From the NCBI GenBank assembly GCA_947034895.1, contig OX344763.1:56047025-56111024 (forward strand): a stretch of 64,000 bases of DNA, read 5' to 3'. A model generated the notes under the pieces. That model was not told the origin of the DNA, made no database searches, and was given only the letters and a program-made list of their open reading frames with translations. The stretch is from Rhytidiadelphus loreus. Its lineage: Eukaryota > Streptophyta > Bryopsida > Hypnales > Hylocomiaceae. Below are positions 1 to 11,092 of the stretch, piece after piece. A program made the position numbers and the translations under genes. How positions within the stretch are numbered: the first letter of the stretch is position 1; each line of letters begins with the position of its first letter.

Positions 1-175
1 TATATGCACGTTTGGGTGGTCACTTTGAATGATTTTGTGCGTGAAACTAAAAATTGGGGCAATATTCCTGCCTTGAACTTTAATGACTGTCCAAAAAAAT
101 ATAATGTCAAGAGAATTCACGTAAAGAAAATGGTAAAACATGTTTGTGCAAGTTGCATTTATTTCTAAACTCATG
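1..175. repeat. Partial type B monomer at window edge
   Basis: The window opens at monomer position 11 (TATATGCACGTTTGGGTGG), so the first 10 bases of this type B unit lie outside. It differs from other B copies by CAATATTCC where they have CAATGTTCC. The cut is made by the window edge and is not a biological boundary. Confidence 0.95.
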
Positions 176-545
176 CATTCAAAACAATATGCACGTTCGG
201 GTAGTCACTGTCTATGATTTTGTGTGTGAAACTAAAAATTGGGGCAACGTTGTTGCCTTGTACTTTAATGACTGTTCAAAGAAATATAATGTCATGGAAA
301 TTCATGTAAAGAAAATGGTAAAACATGTTTGTGCAAGTTGCAATTATTTCTAAACTCATGCATTCAAAACAATATGCACGTTTGGATAGTCACTGTCTAT
401 GATTTTGTGTGTGAAACTAAAAATTGGGGCAACGTTCTTGCCTTGTACTTTAATGACCATTCAAAAAAATATAATGTCATGGAAATTCATGTAAAGAAAA
501 TGGTAAAACATGTTTGTGCAAGTTGCATTTATTCCTAAACTCATG

Positions 546-730
546 CATTGAAAACTATATGCACGTTCGGGTAGTCACTGTCTATGATTTTGTGTGTGAA
601 ACTAAAAATTGGGGCAACGTTCTTGCCTTGTACTTTAATGACTGTTCCAAGAAATATAATGTCATGGAAATTCATGTAAAGAAAATGGTAAAACATGTTT
701 GTGCAAGTTGCATATATTCCTAAACTCATG
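546..730. repeat. Chimeric monomer: B 5' tip on an A body
   Basis: The first 20 bases carry the B states (CATTG and CTATATGC), while position 23 onward is A (GTTCGGGTAGTCACTGTC). The switch lies between monomer positions 12 and 22. This fits a short conversion tract or a crossover inside the monomer. Confidence 0.8.
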
Positions 731-2210
731 CATTCAAAACAATATGCACGTTCGGGTAGTCACTGTCTATGATTTTGTGTGTGAAACTAAAAATTGGGGC
801 AACGTTCTTGCCTTGTACTTTAATGACTATTGAAAAAAATATAATGTCATGGAAATTCATGTAAAGAAAATGGTAAAACATGTTTGTGCAAGTTGCATTT
901 ATTTCTAAACTCATGCATTCAAAACAATATGCACGTTCGGGTAGTCACTGTCTATGATTTTGTGTGTGAAACTAAAAATTGGGGCAACGTTCTTGCCTTG
1001 TACTTTAATGACTGTTCCAAGAAATATAATGTCATGGAAATTCATGTAAAGAAAATGGTAAAACATGTTTGTGCAAGTTGCATTTATTTCTAAACTCATG
1101 CATTGAAAACTATATGCACGTTTGGGTGGTCACTTTGAATGATTTTGTGCGTGAAACTAAAAATTGGGGCAATGTTCCTGCCTTGAACTTTAATGACTGT
1201 CCAAAAAAATATAATGTCAAGAGAATTCACGTAAAGAAAATGGTAAAACATGTCTGTGCAAGTTGCATATATTCCTAAACTCATGCATTCAAAACAATAT
1301 GCACGTTCGGGTAGTCACTGTCTATGATTTTGTGTGTGAAACTAAAAATTGGGGCAACGTTCTTGCCTTGTACTTTAATGACTGTTCCAAGAAATATAAT
1401 GTCATGGAAATTCATGTAAAGTAATTGGTAAAACATGTTTGTGCAAGTTGCAATTATTTCTAAACTCATGCATTCAAAACAATATGCACGTTCGGATAGT
1501 CACTGTCTATGATTTTGTGTGTGAAACTAAAAATTGGGGCAACGTTCTTGCCTTGTACTTTAATGACCATTCAAAAAAATATAATGTCATGGAAATTCAT
1601 GTAAAGAAAATGGTAAAACATGTTTGTGCAAGTTGCATTTATTTCTAAACTCATGCATTGAAAACTATATGCACGTTTGGGTGGTCACTTTGAATGATTT
1701 TGTGCGTGAAACTAAAAATTGGGGCAATGTTCCTGCCTTGAACTTTAATGACTGTCCAAAAAAATATAATGTCAAGAGAATTCACGTAAAGAAAATGGTA
1801 AAACATGTTTGTGCAAGTTGCATATATTCCTAAACTCATGCATTCAAAACAATATGCACGTTCGGGTAGTCACTGTCTATGATTTTGTGTCTGAAACTAA
1901 AAATTGGGGCAACGTTCTTGCCTTGTACTTTAATGACTGTTCAAAGAAATATAATGTCATGAGAATTCACGTAAAGAAAATGGTAAAACATGTTTGTGCA
2001 AGTTGCATATATTCCTAAACTCATGCATTCAAAACAATATGCACGTTCGGGTAGTCACTGTCTATGATTTTGTGTGTGAAACTAAAAATTGGGGCAACGT
2101 TCTTGCCTTGTAGTTTAATGACTATTCAAAGAAATATAATGTCATGGAAATTCACGTAGAGAAAATAGTAAAACATGTTTGTGCAAGTTGCATTTATTTC
2201 TAAACTCATG

Positions 2211-2395
2211 CATTGAAAACTATATGCACGTTTGGGTGGTCACTTTGAATGATTTTGTGCGTGAAACTAAAAATTGGGGCAATGTTCCTGCCTTGAACTT
2301 TAATGACTGTCCAAAAAAATATAATGTCAAGAGAATTCACGTAAAGAAAATGGTAAAACATGTTTGTGCAAGTTGCATATATTCCTAAACTCATG
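2211..2395. repeat. Representative type B monomer
   Basis: The minority class differs from type A at about 16 positions: G5, T11, T23, G28, T35/G37/A38 (CACTTTGAAT), C50, T73, C78, A86, C101, A106, A120, A122, G123 and C130. The changes at 122-123 create GAATTC (EcoRI). B-type monomers, including chimeras, start at 1 (partial), 1101, 1656, 2211, 3136, 3691, 4246, 4987, 5357, 6467, 7022, 7577, 8318, 8688, 9798, 11278, 11648, 12758, 14608, 15163, 15718, 16273, 18863, 19418, 19973, 23673, 26447, 29221, 30146, 31071, 31996, 32736, 34401, 36251, 36806, 38471, 40321, 41801, 42726, 44206, 46241, 47906, 48646, 49941, 55306, 55491, 57156, 58636, 58821, 60486, 62891 and 63261. A sub-variant with CATGCCTTG (losing ATGCAT) starts at 29221, 32736, 36806, 55306, 57156, 58636, 60486 and 62891. 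Confidence 0.93.
2333..2338. other. Class-specific EcoRI site in type B monomers (representative)
   Basis: GAATTC appears where type B has AAGAGAATTCAC; type A has ATGGAAATTCAT and lacks it. A few A copies gained it (ATGAGAATTCAC in monomers 1841, 3876 and 7207; GGGAATTCAT near 62641). Three kinds of B-type monomer lack it: the copy near 63016 has GAGAACTCAC, the copies at 15718 and 19418 have AATAGAATTCAC, which keeps GAATTC, and the B-to-A chimeras at 5357, 8688 and 11648 carry the A sequence here. The site is a physical marker of B spacing. Confidence 0.85.
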
Positions 2396-2580
2396 CATTC
2401 AAAACAATATGCACGTTCGGGTAGTCACTGTCTATGATTTTGTGTGTGAAACTAAAAATTGGGGCAACGTTCTTGCCTTGTACTTTAATGACTGTTCAAA
2501 GAAATATAATGTCATGGAAATTCATGTAAAGAAAATGGTAAAACATGTTTGTGCAAGTTGCATTTATTTCTAAACTCATG
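2396..2580. repeat. Representative type A monomer
   Basis: This is a typical copy of the majority class. Key positions within the 185-base register are C5, A11, C23 (GTTCGGGTAG), GTC at 35-37, T50 (GTGTGTG), C73 (CAACGTT), T78, T86, T101, T120, G122, A123 and T130. CpG occurs at 19, 23 and 73. Common A sub-variants are TGTTCAAAG versus TATTCAAAA around 98-107, a C-to-G change at position 88 (CTTGTAGTTT), CAG or GCG replacing the start of the GGGG run (AAATCAGGGC, AATTGCGGC), and CATTTATTT versus CACTTATTT or CATTTATTCC near the 3' end. Type A makes up about 85% of the array. Confidence 0.95.
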
Positions 2581-2598
2581 CATTCAAAACAATATGCA
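2541..2598. other. Cluster of short dyad symmetries at the monomer junction (representative)
   Basis: Three short inverted repeats sit within 58 bases in nearly every monomer; coordinates here are for one copy. AAACATGTTT is a perfect 10-base palindrome (monomer positions 146-155). TGCAAGTTGCA is a 5+1+5 palindrome (157-167). TGCAT and ATGCA form a 5-base inverted pair separated by 10 bases across the monomer junction. B copies with CATGCCTTG break the last one, and the pair of monomers at 10353-10722 breaks the first (AACATTTTTG). Such dyads can favour hairpins or cruciforms. Any role is inference. Confidence 0.7.
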
Positions 2599-4800
2599 CG
2601 TTCGGGTCGTCACTGTCTATGATTTTGTGTGTGAAACTAAAAATTGGGGCAACGTTCTTGCCTTGTACTTTAATGACTATTGAAAAAAATATAATGTCAT
2701 GGAAATTCATGTAAAGAAAATGGTAAAACATGTTTGTGCAAGTTGCATTTATTTCTAAACTCATGCATTCAAAACAATATGCACGTTCGGGTAGTCACTG
2801 TCTATGATTTTGTGTGTGAAACTAAAAATTGGGGCAACGTTCTTGCCTTGTACTTTAATGACTGTTCCAAGAAATATAATGTCATGGAAATTCATGTAAA
2901 GTAAATGGTAAAACATGTTTGTGCAAGTTGCAATTATTTCTAAACTCATGCATTCAAAACAATATGCACGTTCGGATAGTCACTGTCTATGATTTTGTGT
3001 GTGAAACAAAAAATTGGGGCAACGTTCTTGCCTTGTACTTTAATGACCATTCAAGAAAATATAATGTCATGGAAATTCATGTAAAGAAAATGGTAAAACA
3101 TGTTTGTGCAAGTTGCATTTATTTCTAAACTCATGCATTGAAAACTATATGCACGTTTGGGTGGTCACTTTGAATGATTTTGTGCGTGAAACTAAAAATT
3201 GGGGCAATGTTCCTGCCTTGAACTTTAATGACTGTCCAAAAAAATATAATGTCAAGAGAATTCACGTAAAGAAAATGGTAAAACATGTCTGTGCAAGTTG
3301 CATATATTCCTAAACTCATGCATTCAAAACAATATGCACGTTCGGGTAGTCACTGTCTATGATTTTGTGTGTGAAACTAAAAATTGGGGCAACGTTCTTG
3401 CCTTGTACTTTAATGACTGTTCCAAGAAATATAATGTCATGGAAATTCATGTAAAGTAATTGGTAAAACATGTTTGTGCAAGTTGCAATTATTTCTAAAC
3501 TCATGCATTCAAAACAATATGCACGTTCGGATAGTCACTGTCTATGATTTTGTGTGTGAAACTAAAAATTGGGGCAACGTTCTTGCCTTGTACTTTAATG
3601 ACCATTCAAAAAAATATAATGTCATGGAAATTCATGTAAAGAAAATGGTAAAACATGTTTGTGCAAGTTGCATTTATTTCTAAACTCATGCATTGAAAAC
3701 TATATGCACGTTTGGGTGGTCACTTTGAATGATTTTGTGCGTGAAACTAAAAATTGGGGCAATGTTCCTGCCTTGAACTTTAATGACTGTCCAAAAAAAT
3801 ATAATGTCAAGAGAATTCACGTAAAGAAAATGGTAAAACATGTTTGTGCAAGTTGCATATATTCCTAAACTCATGCATTCAAAACAATATGCACGTTCGG
3901 GTAGTCACTGTCTATGATTTTGTGTCTGAAACTAAAAATTGGGGCAACGTTCTTGCCTTGTACTTTAATGACTGTTCAAAGAAATATAATGTCATGAGAA
4001 TTCACGTAAAGAAAATGGTAAAACATGTTTGTGCAAGTTGCATATATTCCTAAACTCATGCATTCAAAACAATATGCACGTTCGGGTAGTCACTGTCTAT
4101 GATTTTGTGTGTGAAACTAAAAATTGGGGCAACGTTCTTGCCTTGTAGTTTAATGACTATTCAAAGAAATATAATGTCATGGAAATTCACGTAGAGAAAA
4201 TAGTAAAACATGTTTGTGCAAGTTGCATTTATTTCTAAACTCATGCATTGAAAACTATATGCACGTTTGGGTGGTCACTTTGAATGATTTTGTGCGTGAA
4301 ACTAAAAATTGGGGCAATGTTCCTGCCTTGAACTTTAATGACTGTCCAAAAAAATATAATGTCAAGAGAATTCACGTAAAGAAAATGGTAAAACATGTTT
4401 GTGCAAGTTGCATATATTCCTAAACTCATGCATTCAAAACAATATGCACGTTCGGGTAGTCACTGTCTATGATTTTGTGTGTGAAACTAAAAATTGGGGC
4501 AACGTTCTTGCCTTGTACTTTAATGACTGTTCAAAGAAATATAATGTCATGGAAATTCATGTAAAGAAAATGGTAAAACATGTTTGTGCAAGTTGCATTT
4601 ATTTCTAAACTCATGCATTCAAAACAATATGCACGTTCGGGTCGTCACTGTCTATGATTTTGTGTGTGAAACTAAAAATTGGGGCAACGTTCTTGCCTTG
4701 TACTTTAATGACTGTTCAAAGAAATATAATGTCATGGAAATTCATGTAAAGAAAATAGTAAAACATGTTTGTGCAAGTTGCATTTATTTCTAAACTCATG

Positions 4801-4986
4801 CATTAAAAAACAATATGCACGTTCGGGTAGTCACTGTCTATGATTTTGTGTGTGAAACTAAAAATTGGGGCAACGTTCTTGCCTTGTACTTTAATGACTG
4901 ATCCAAGAAATATAATGTCATGGAAATTCATGTAAAGAAAATGGTAAAACATGTTTGTGCAAGTTGCATTTATTTCTAAACTCATG
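4801..4986. repeat. 186-bp monomer, first copy
   Basis: The start reads CATTAAAAAACAATATG instead of CATTCAAAACAATATG, a net gain of one A in the A-run. It also has GACTGATCCAAG. It shifts the 185-base register by +1. It is one of only two such monomers. Confidence 0.95.
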
Positions 4987-5356
4987 CATTGAAAACTATA
5001 TGCACGTTTGGGTGGTCACTTTGAATGATTTTGTGCGTGAAACTAAAAATTGGGGCAATGTTCCTGCCTTGAACTTTAATGACTGTCCAAAAAAGTTTAA
5101 TGTCAAGAGAATTCACGTAAAGAAAATGGTAAAACATGTTTGTGCAAGTTGCATATATTCCTAAACTCATGCATTCAAAACAATATGCACGTTCGGGTAG
5201 TCACTGTCTATGATTTTGTGTGTGAAACTAAAAATTGGGGCAACGTTCTTGCCTTGTACTTTAATGACTGTTCCAAGAAATATAATGTCATGGAAATTCA
5301 TGTAAAGAAAATGGTAAAACATGTTTGTGCAAGTTGCATTTATTTCTAAACTCATG

Positions 5357-5541
5357 CATTGAAAACTATATGCACGTTTGGGTGGTCACTTTGAATGATT
5401 TTGTGCGTGAAACTAAAAATTGGGGCAATGTTCCTGCCTTGAACTTTAATGACTGTCCAAAAAAATATAATGTCATGGAAATTCATGTAAAGAAAATGGT
5501 AAAACATGTTTGTGCAAGTTGCATTTATTTCTAAACTCATG
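5357..5541. repeat. Chimeric monomer B-to-A, founder type
   Basis: B states hold from position 5 through 101-106 (CTGTCCAAAAAAATAT), then A states from 120 on (GTCATGGAAATTCATG). The switch lies in the AT-rich stretch at about 107-119, where both classes are identical. Copies occur at 8688 and 11648, carried by larger block duplications. Confidence 0.88.
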
Positions 5542-8131
5542 CATTCAAAACAATATGCACGTTCGGGTAGTCACTGTCTATGATTTTGTGTGTGAAACTA
5601 AAAATTGGGGCAACGTTCTTGCCTTGTACTTTAATGACTGTTCCAAGAAATATAATGTCATGGAAATTCATGTAAAGAAAATGGTAAAACATGTTTGTGC
5701 AAGTTGCATTTATTTCTAAACTCATGCATTCAAAACAATATGCACGTTCGGGTAGTCACTGTCTATGATTTTGTGTGTGAAACTAAAAATTGGGGCAACG
5801 TTCTTGCCTTCTACTTTGATGACTATTCAAAAAAATATAATGTCATGGAAATTCATGTAAAGAAAATGGTAAAACATGTTTGTGCAAGTTGCACTTATTT
5901 CTAAACTCATGCATTCAAAACAATATGCACGTTCGGGTAGTCACTGTCTATGATTTTGTGTGTGAAACTAAAAATTGGGGCAACGTTCTTGCCTTGTAGT
6001 TTAATGACTATTCAAAAACATATAATGTCATGGAAATTCATGTAAAGAAAATGGTAAAACATGTTTGTGCAAGTTGCATTTATTTCTAAACTCATGCATT
6101 CTAAACAATATGCACGTTCGGGTAGTCACTGTCTATGATTTTGTGTGTGAAACTAAAAATTGGGGCAACGTTCTTGCCTTGTACTTTAATGACTATTCAA
6201 AAAAATATAATGTCATGGAAATTCACGTAAAGAAAATGGTAAAACATGTTTGTGCAAGTTGCATTTATTTCTAAACTCATGCATTCAAAACAATATGCAC
6301 GTTCGGGTAGTCACTGTCTATGATTTTGTGTGTGAAACTAAAAATTGGGGCAACGTTCTTGCCTTGTACTTTAATGACTATTCAAAAAAATATAATGTCA
6401 TGGAAATTCACGTAAAGAAAATAGTAAAACATGTTTGTGCAAGTTGCATTTATTTCTAAACTCATGCATTGAAAACTATATGCACGTTTGGGTGGTCACT
6501 TTGAATGATTTTGTGCGTGAAACTAAAAATTGGGGCAATGTTCCTGCCTTGAACTTTAATGACTGTCCAAAAAAATATAATGTCAAGAGAATTCACGTAA
6601 AGAAAATGGTAAAACATGTCTGTGCAAGTTGCATATATTCCTAAACTCATGCATTCAAAACAATATGCACGTTCGGGTAGTCACTGTCTATGATTTTGTG
6701 TGTGAAACTAAAAATTGGGGCAACGTTCTTGCCTTGTACTTTAATGACTGTTCCAAGAAATATAATGTCATGGAAATTCATGTAAAGTAATTGGTAAAAC
6801 ATGTTTGTGCAAGTTGCAATTATTTCTAAACTCATGCATTCAAAACAATATGCACGTTCGGATAGTCACTGTCTATGATTTTGTGTGTGAAACTAAAAAT
6901 TGGGGCAACGTTCTTGCCTTGTACTTTAATGACCATTCAAAAAAATATAATGTCATGGAAATTCATGTAAAGAAAATGGTAAAACATGTTTGTGCAAGTT
7001 GCATTTATTTCTAAACTCATGCATTGAAAACTATATGCACGTTTGGGTGGTCACTTTGAATGATTTTGTGCGTGAAACTAAAAATTGGGGCAATGTTCCT
7101 GCCTTGAACTTTAATGACTGTCCAAAAAAATATAATGTCAAGAGAATTCACGTAAAGAAAATGGTAAAACATGTTTGTGCAAGTTGCATATATTCCTAAA
7201 CTCATGCATTCAAAACAATATGCACGTTCGGGTAGTCACTGTCTATGATTTTGTGTCTGAAACTAAAAATTGGGGCAACGTTCTTGCCTTGTACTTTAAT
7301 GACTGTTCAAAGAAATATAATGTCATGAGAATTCACGTAAAGAAAATGGTAAAACATGTTTGTGCAAGTTGCATATATTCCTAAACTCATGCATTCAAAA
7401 CAATATGCACGTTCGGGTAGTCACTGTCTATGATTTTGTGTGTGAAACTAAAAATTGGGGCAACGTTCTTGCCTTGTAGTTTAATGACTATTCAAAGAAA
7501 TATAATGTCATGGAAATTCACGTAGAGAAAATAGTAAAACATGTTTGTGCAAGTTGCATTTATTTCTAAACTCATGCATTGAAAACTATATGCACGTTTG
7601 GGTGGTCACTTTGAATGATTTTGTGCGTGAAACTAAAAATTGGGGCAATGTTCCTGCCTTGAACTTTAATGACTGTCCAAAAAAATATAATGTCAAGAGA
7701 ATTCACGTAAAGAAAATGGTAAAACATGTTTGTGCAAGTTGCATATATTCCTAAACTCATGCATTCAAAACAATATGCACGTTCGGGTAGTCACTGTCTA
7801 TGATTTTGTGTGTGAAACTAAAAATTGGGGCAACGTTCTTGCCTTGTACTTTAATGACTGTTCAAAGAAATATAATGTCATGGAAATTCATGTAAAGAAA
7901 ATGGTAAAACATGTTTGTGCAAGTTGCATTTATTTCTAAACTCATGCATTCAAAACAATATGCACGTTCGGGTCGTCACTGTCTATGATTTTGTGTGTGA
8001 AACTAAAAATTGGGGCAACGTTCTTGCCTTGTACTTTAATGACTGTTCAAAGAAATATAATGTCATGGAAATTCATGTAAAGAAAATAGTAAAACATGTT
8101 TGTGCAAGTTGCATTTATTTCTAAACTCATG

Positions 8132-8317
8132 CATTAAAAAACAATATGCACGTTCGGGTAGTCACTGTCTATGATTTTGTGTGTGAAACTAAAAATTGGG
8201 GCAACGTTCTTGCCTTGTACTTTAATGACTGATCCAAGAAATATAATGTCATGGAAATTCATGTAAAGAAAATGGTAAAACATGTTTGTGCAAGTTGCAT
8301 TTATTTCTAAACTCATG
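8132..8317. repeat. 186-bp monomer, second copy
   Basis: Has the same CATTAAAAAACAATATG start and GACTGATCCAAG as the unit at 4801, 3331 bases upstream. It arose with the block duplication and is not an independent insertion. Confidence 0.95.
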
Positions 8318-8687
8318 CATTGAAAACTATATGCACGTTTGGGTGGTCACTTTGAATGATTTTGTGCGTGAAACTAAAAATTGGGGCAATGTTCCTGCCT
8401 TGAACTTTAATGACTGTCCAAAAAAGTTTAATGTCAAGAGAATTCACGTAAAGAAAATGGTAAAACATGTTTGTGCAAGTTGCATATATTCCTAAACTCA
8501 TGCATTCAAAACAATATGCACGTTCGGGTAGTCACTGTCTATGATTTTGTGTGTGAAACTAAAAATTGGGGCAACGTTCTTGCCTTGTACTTTAATGACT
8601 GTTCCAAGAAATATAATGTCATGGAAATTCATGTAAAGAAAATGGTAAAACATGTTTGTGCAAGTTGCATTTATTTCTAAACTCATG

Positions 8688-8872
8688 CATTGAAAACTAT
8701 ATGCACGTTTGGGTGGTCACTTTGAATGATTTTGTGCGTGAAACTAAAAATTGGGGCAATGTTCCTGCCTTGAACTTTAATGACTGTCCAAAAAAATATA
8801 ATGTCATGGAAATTCATGTAAAGAAAATGGTAAAACATGTTTGTGCAAGTTGCATTTATTTCTAAACTCATG
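8688..8872. repeat. Chimeric monomer B-to-A, copy of the 5357 unit
   Basis: Same B 5' part and A 3' part with the same switch interval as the monomer at 5357, offset 3331. It sits in the corresponding place of block copy 2. Confidence 0.88.
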
Positions 8873-10352
8873 CATTCAAAACAATATGCACGTTCGGGTA
8901 GTCACTGTCTATGATTTTGTGTGTGAAACTAAAAATTGGGGCAACGTTCTTGCCTTGTACTTTAATGACTGTTCCAAGAAATATAATGTCATGGAAATTC
9001 ATGTAAAGAAAATGGTAAAACATGTTTGTGCAAGTTGCATTTATTTCTAAACTCATGCATTCAAAACAATATGCACGTTCGGGTAGTCACTGTCTATGAT
9101 TTTGTGTGTGAAACTAAAAATTGGGGCAACGTTCTTGCCTTCTACTTTGATGACTATTCAAAAAAATATAATGTCATGGAAATTCATGTAAAGAAAATGG
9201 TAAAACATGTTTGTGCAAGTTGCACTTATTTCTAAACTCATGCATTCAAAACAATATGCACGTTCGGGTAGTCACTGTCTATGATTTTGTGTGTGAAACT
9301 AAAAATTGGGGCAACGTTCTTGCCTTGTAGTTTAATGACTATTCAAAAACATATAATGTCATGGAAATTCATGTAAAGAAAATGGTAAAACATGTTTGTG
9401 CAAGTTGCATTTATTTCTAAACTCATGCATTCTAAACAATATGCACGTTCGGGTAGTCACTGTCTATGATTTTGTGTGTGAAACTAAAAATTGGGGCAAC
9501 GTTCTTGCCTTGTACTTTAATGACTATTCAAAAAAATATAATGTCATGGAAATTCACGTAAAGAAAATGGTAAAACATGTTTGTGCAAGTTGCATTTATT
9601 TCTAAACTCATGCATTCAAAACAATATGCACGTTCGGGTAGTCACTGTCTATGATTTTGTGTGTGAAACTAAAAATTGGGGCAACGTTCTTGCCTTGTAC
9701 TTTAATGACTATTCAAAAAAATATAATGTCATGGAAATTCACGTAAAGAAAATAGTAAAACATGTTTGTGCAAGTTGCATTTATTTCTAAACTCATGCAT
9801 TGAAAACTATATGCACGTTTGGGTGGTCACTTTGAATGATTTTGTGCGTGAAACTAAAAATTGGGGCAATGTTCCTGCCTTGAACTTTAATGACTGTCCA
9901 AAAAAATATAATGTCAAGAGAATTCACGTAAAGAAAATGGTAAAACATGTTTGTGCAAGTTGCATATATTCCTAAACTCATGCATTCAAAACAATATGCA
10001 CGTTCGGGTAGTCACTGTCTATGATTTTGTGTGTGAAACTAAAAATTGGGGCAACGTTCTTGCCTTGTAGTTTAATGACTATTCAAAAAAATATAATGTC
10101 ATGGAAATTCATGTAAAGAAAATGGTAAAACATGTTTGTGCAAGTTGCACTTATTTCTAAACTCATGCATTCAAAACAATATGCAAGTTCGGGTAGTCAC
10201 TGTCTATGATTTTGTGTGTGAAACTAAAAATTGGGGCAACGTTCTTGCCTTGTAGTTTAATGACTATTCAAAAAAATATAATGTCATGGAAATTCATGTA
10301 AAGAAAATGGTAAAACATGTTTGTGCAAGTTGCATTTATTTCTAAACTCATG

Positions 10353-10722
10353 CATTCAAAACAATATGCACGTTCGGGTAGTCACTGTCTATGATTTTGT
10401 GTGTGAAACTAAAAATTGGGGCAACATTCTTGCCTTGTACTTTAATGACTGTTCAAAGAAATATAATGTCATGGAAATTCATGTAAAGAAAATAGTAAAA
10501 CATTTTTGTGCAAGTTGCATTTATTTCTAAACTCATGCATTCAAAACAATATGCACGTTCGGGTAGTCACTGTCTATGATTTTGTGTGTGAAACTAAAAA
10601 TTGGGGCAACATTCTTGCCTTGTACTTTAATGACTGTTCAAAGAAATATAATGTCATGGAAATTCATGTAAAGAAAATAGTAAAACATTTTTGTGCAAGT
10701 TGCATTTATTTCTAAACTCATG
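10353..10722. repeat. Doubled monomer with CAACATT / CATTTTTG
   Basis: Two adjacent monomers (10353 and 10538) both carry CAACATTCTTG and AATAGTAAAACATTTTTG, changes otherwise seen only in the single counterpart at 13313. They look identical. This is a one-monomer tandem duplication, or the copy block lost one. Confidence 0.9.
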
Positions 10723-11092
10723 CATTCAAAACAATATGCACGTTCGGGTAGTCACTGTCTATGATTTTGTGTGTGAAACTAAAAATTGGGGCAACGTTCT
10801 TGCCTTGTACTTTAATGACTGTTCCAAGAAATATAATGTCATGGAAATTCATGTAAAGAAAATGGTAAAACATGTTTGTGCAAGTTGCACTTATTTCTAA
10901 ACTCATGCATTCAAAACAATATGCACGTTCGGGTAGTCACTGTCTATGATTTTGTGTGTGAAACTAAAAATTGGGGCAACGTTCTTGCCTTGTACTTTAA
11001 TGACTGTTCCAAGAAATATAATGTCATGGAAATTCATGTAAAGAAAATGGTAAAACATGTTTGTGCAAGTTGCACTTATTTCTAAACTCATG
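10723..11092. repeat. Doubled monomer with GTTCCAAG / GCACTTATT
   Basis: Two adjacent, apparently identical monomers (10723 and 10908) have GACTGTTCCAAG and GCACTTATTTC. The copy block has only one (13498). Confidence 0.85.

Larger units (their letters stand above)
1101..3135. repeat. 11-monomer block, copy 1 (2035 bp)
   Basis: From 1101 to about 2670 the order of rare variants matches the stretch that starts at 3136, with a constant offset of 2035. Shared markers are CATGTCTGTGC (1250s), GTAAAGTAATTGG (1418), TTCGGATAG with GACCATTC (1471 monomer), GTGTCTGAAAC (1841 monomer), TAGTTTAATG with CACGTAGAGAAAATAG (2026 monomer) and GGGTCGTCAC (2581 monomer). Similarity stops inside the 2581 monomer, where copy 1 has ACTATTGAAAAA. 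B monomers at 1101, 1656 and 2211 are spaced 555 bases apart. Confidence 0.88.
3136..6466. repeat. 18-monomer block, copy 1 (3331 bp)
   Basis: This block is followed directly by its copy at 6467-9797. Every rare marker recurs at +3331: CATGTCTGTGC, GTAAAGTAATTGG, GTGTCTGAAAC, GTCGTCAC, the 186-base monomer, AAAAAGTTTAATG in a B monomer, the B/A chimera, CTTCTACTTTGATG and CATTCTAAACAATATG. Its first 1.57 kb (to about 4705) is also a copy of 1101-2670. I saw no difference between the two 3331-base copies except where each borders other sequence. Confidence 0.93.
6467..9797. repeat. 18-monomer block, copy 2 (3331 bp)
   Basis: Direct tandem copy of 3136-6466. The first monomer keeps CATGTCTGTGC, and the monomer that follows the block (9798) is again type B but with CATGTTTGTGC. 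The one-base insertion of the 186-base monomer is copied too, which proves common descent. Identity looks complete by eye, so the event is very recent or the block was duplicated during assembly. Confidence 0.92.

Noticed and set aside
144..353. Open reading frame of 69 codons on the + strand repeated about every 185 bases
   Set aside because: The unit length is not a multiple of three, and each frame starts in one monomer and stops in the next, overlapping its neighbour by 25 bases. The C-to-G variant at position 88 (TAG) interrupts many copies. There is no coding-type substitution pattern, signal or homology. It is a by-product of the repeat.
541..729. Open reading frame of 62 codons on the - strand repeated in many monomers
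   Set aside because: Same reasoning: it spans a monomer junction, is broken by common variants such as the TTCAAA versus TTCCAA or TTCGAA classes, and only reflects stop-codon spacing in the repeat.
2414..2430. Possible CENP-B box around GTTCGGGTAG
   Set aside because: Only TTCGGG is shared. The required spacing of TTCG, A and CGGG in the 17-base box is not met on either strand, and type B has lost the CpG.
2501..2514. AAATATAATG as a TATA-box or bacterial -10 promoter in each monomer
   Set aside because: A TATAAT-like string is expected in AT-rich sequence. There is no partner element or gene to drive. Satellite transcription remains possible but is not shown.
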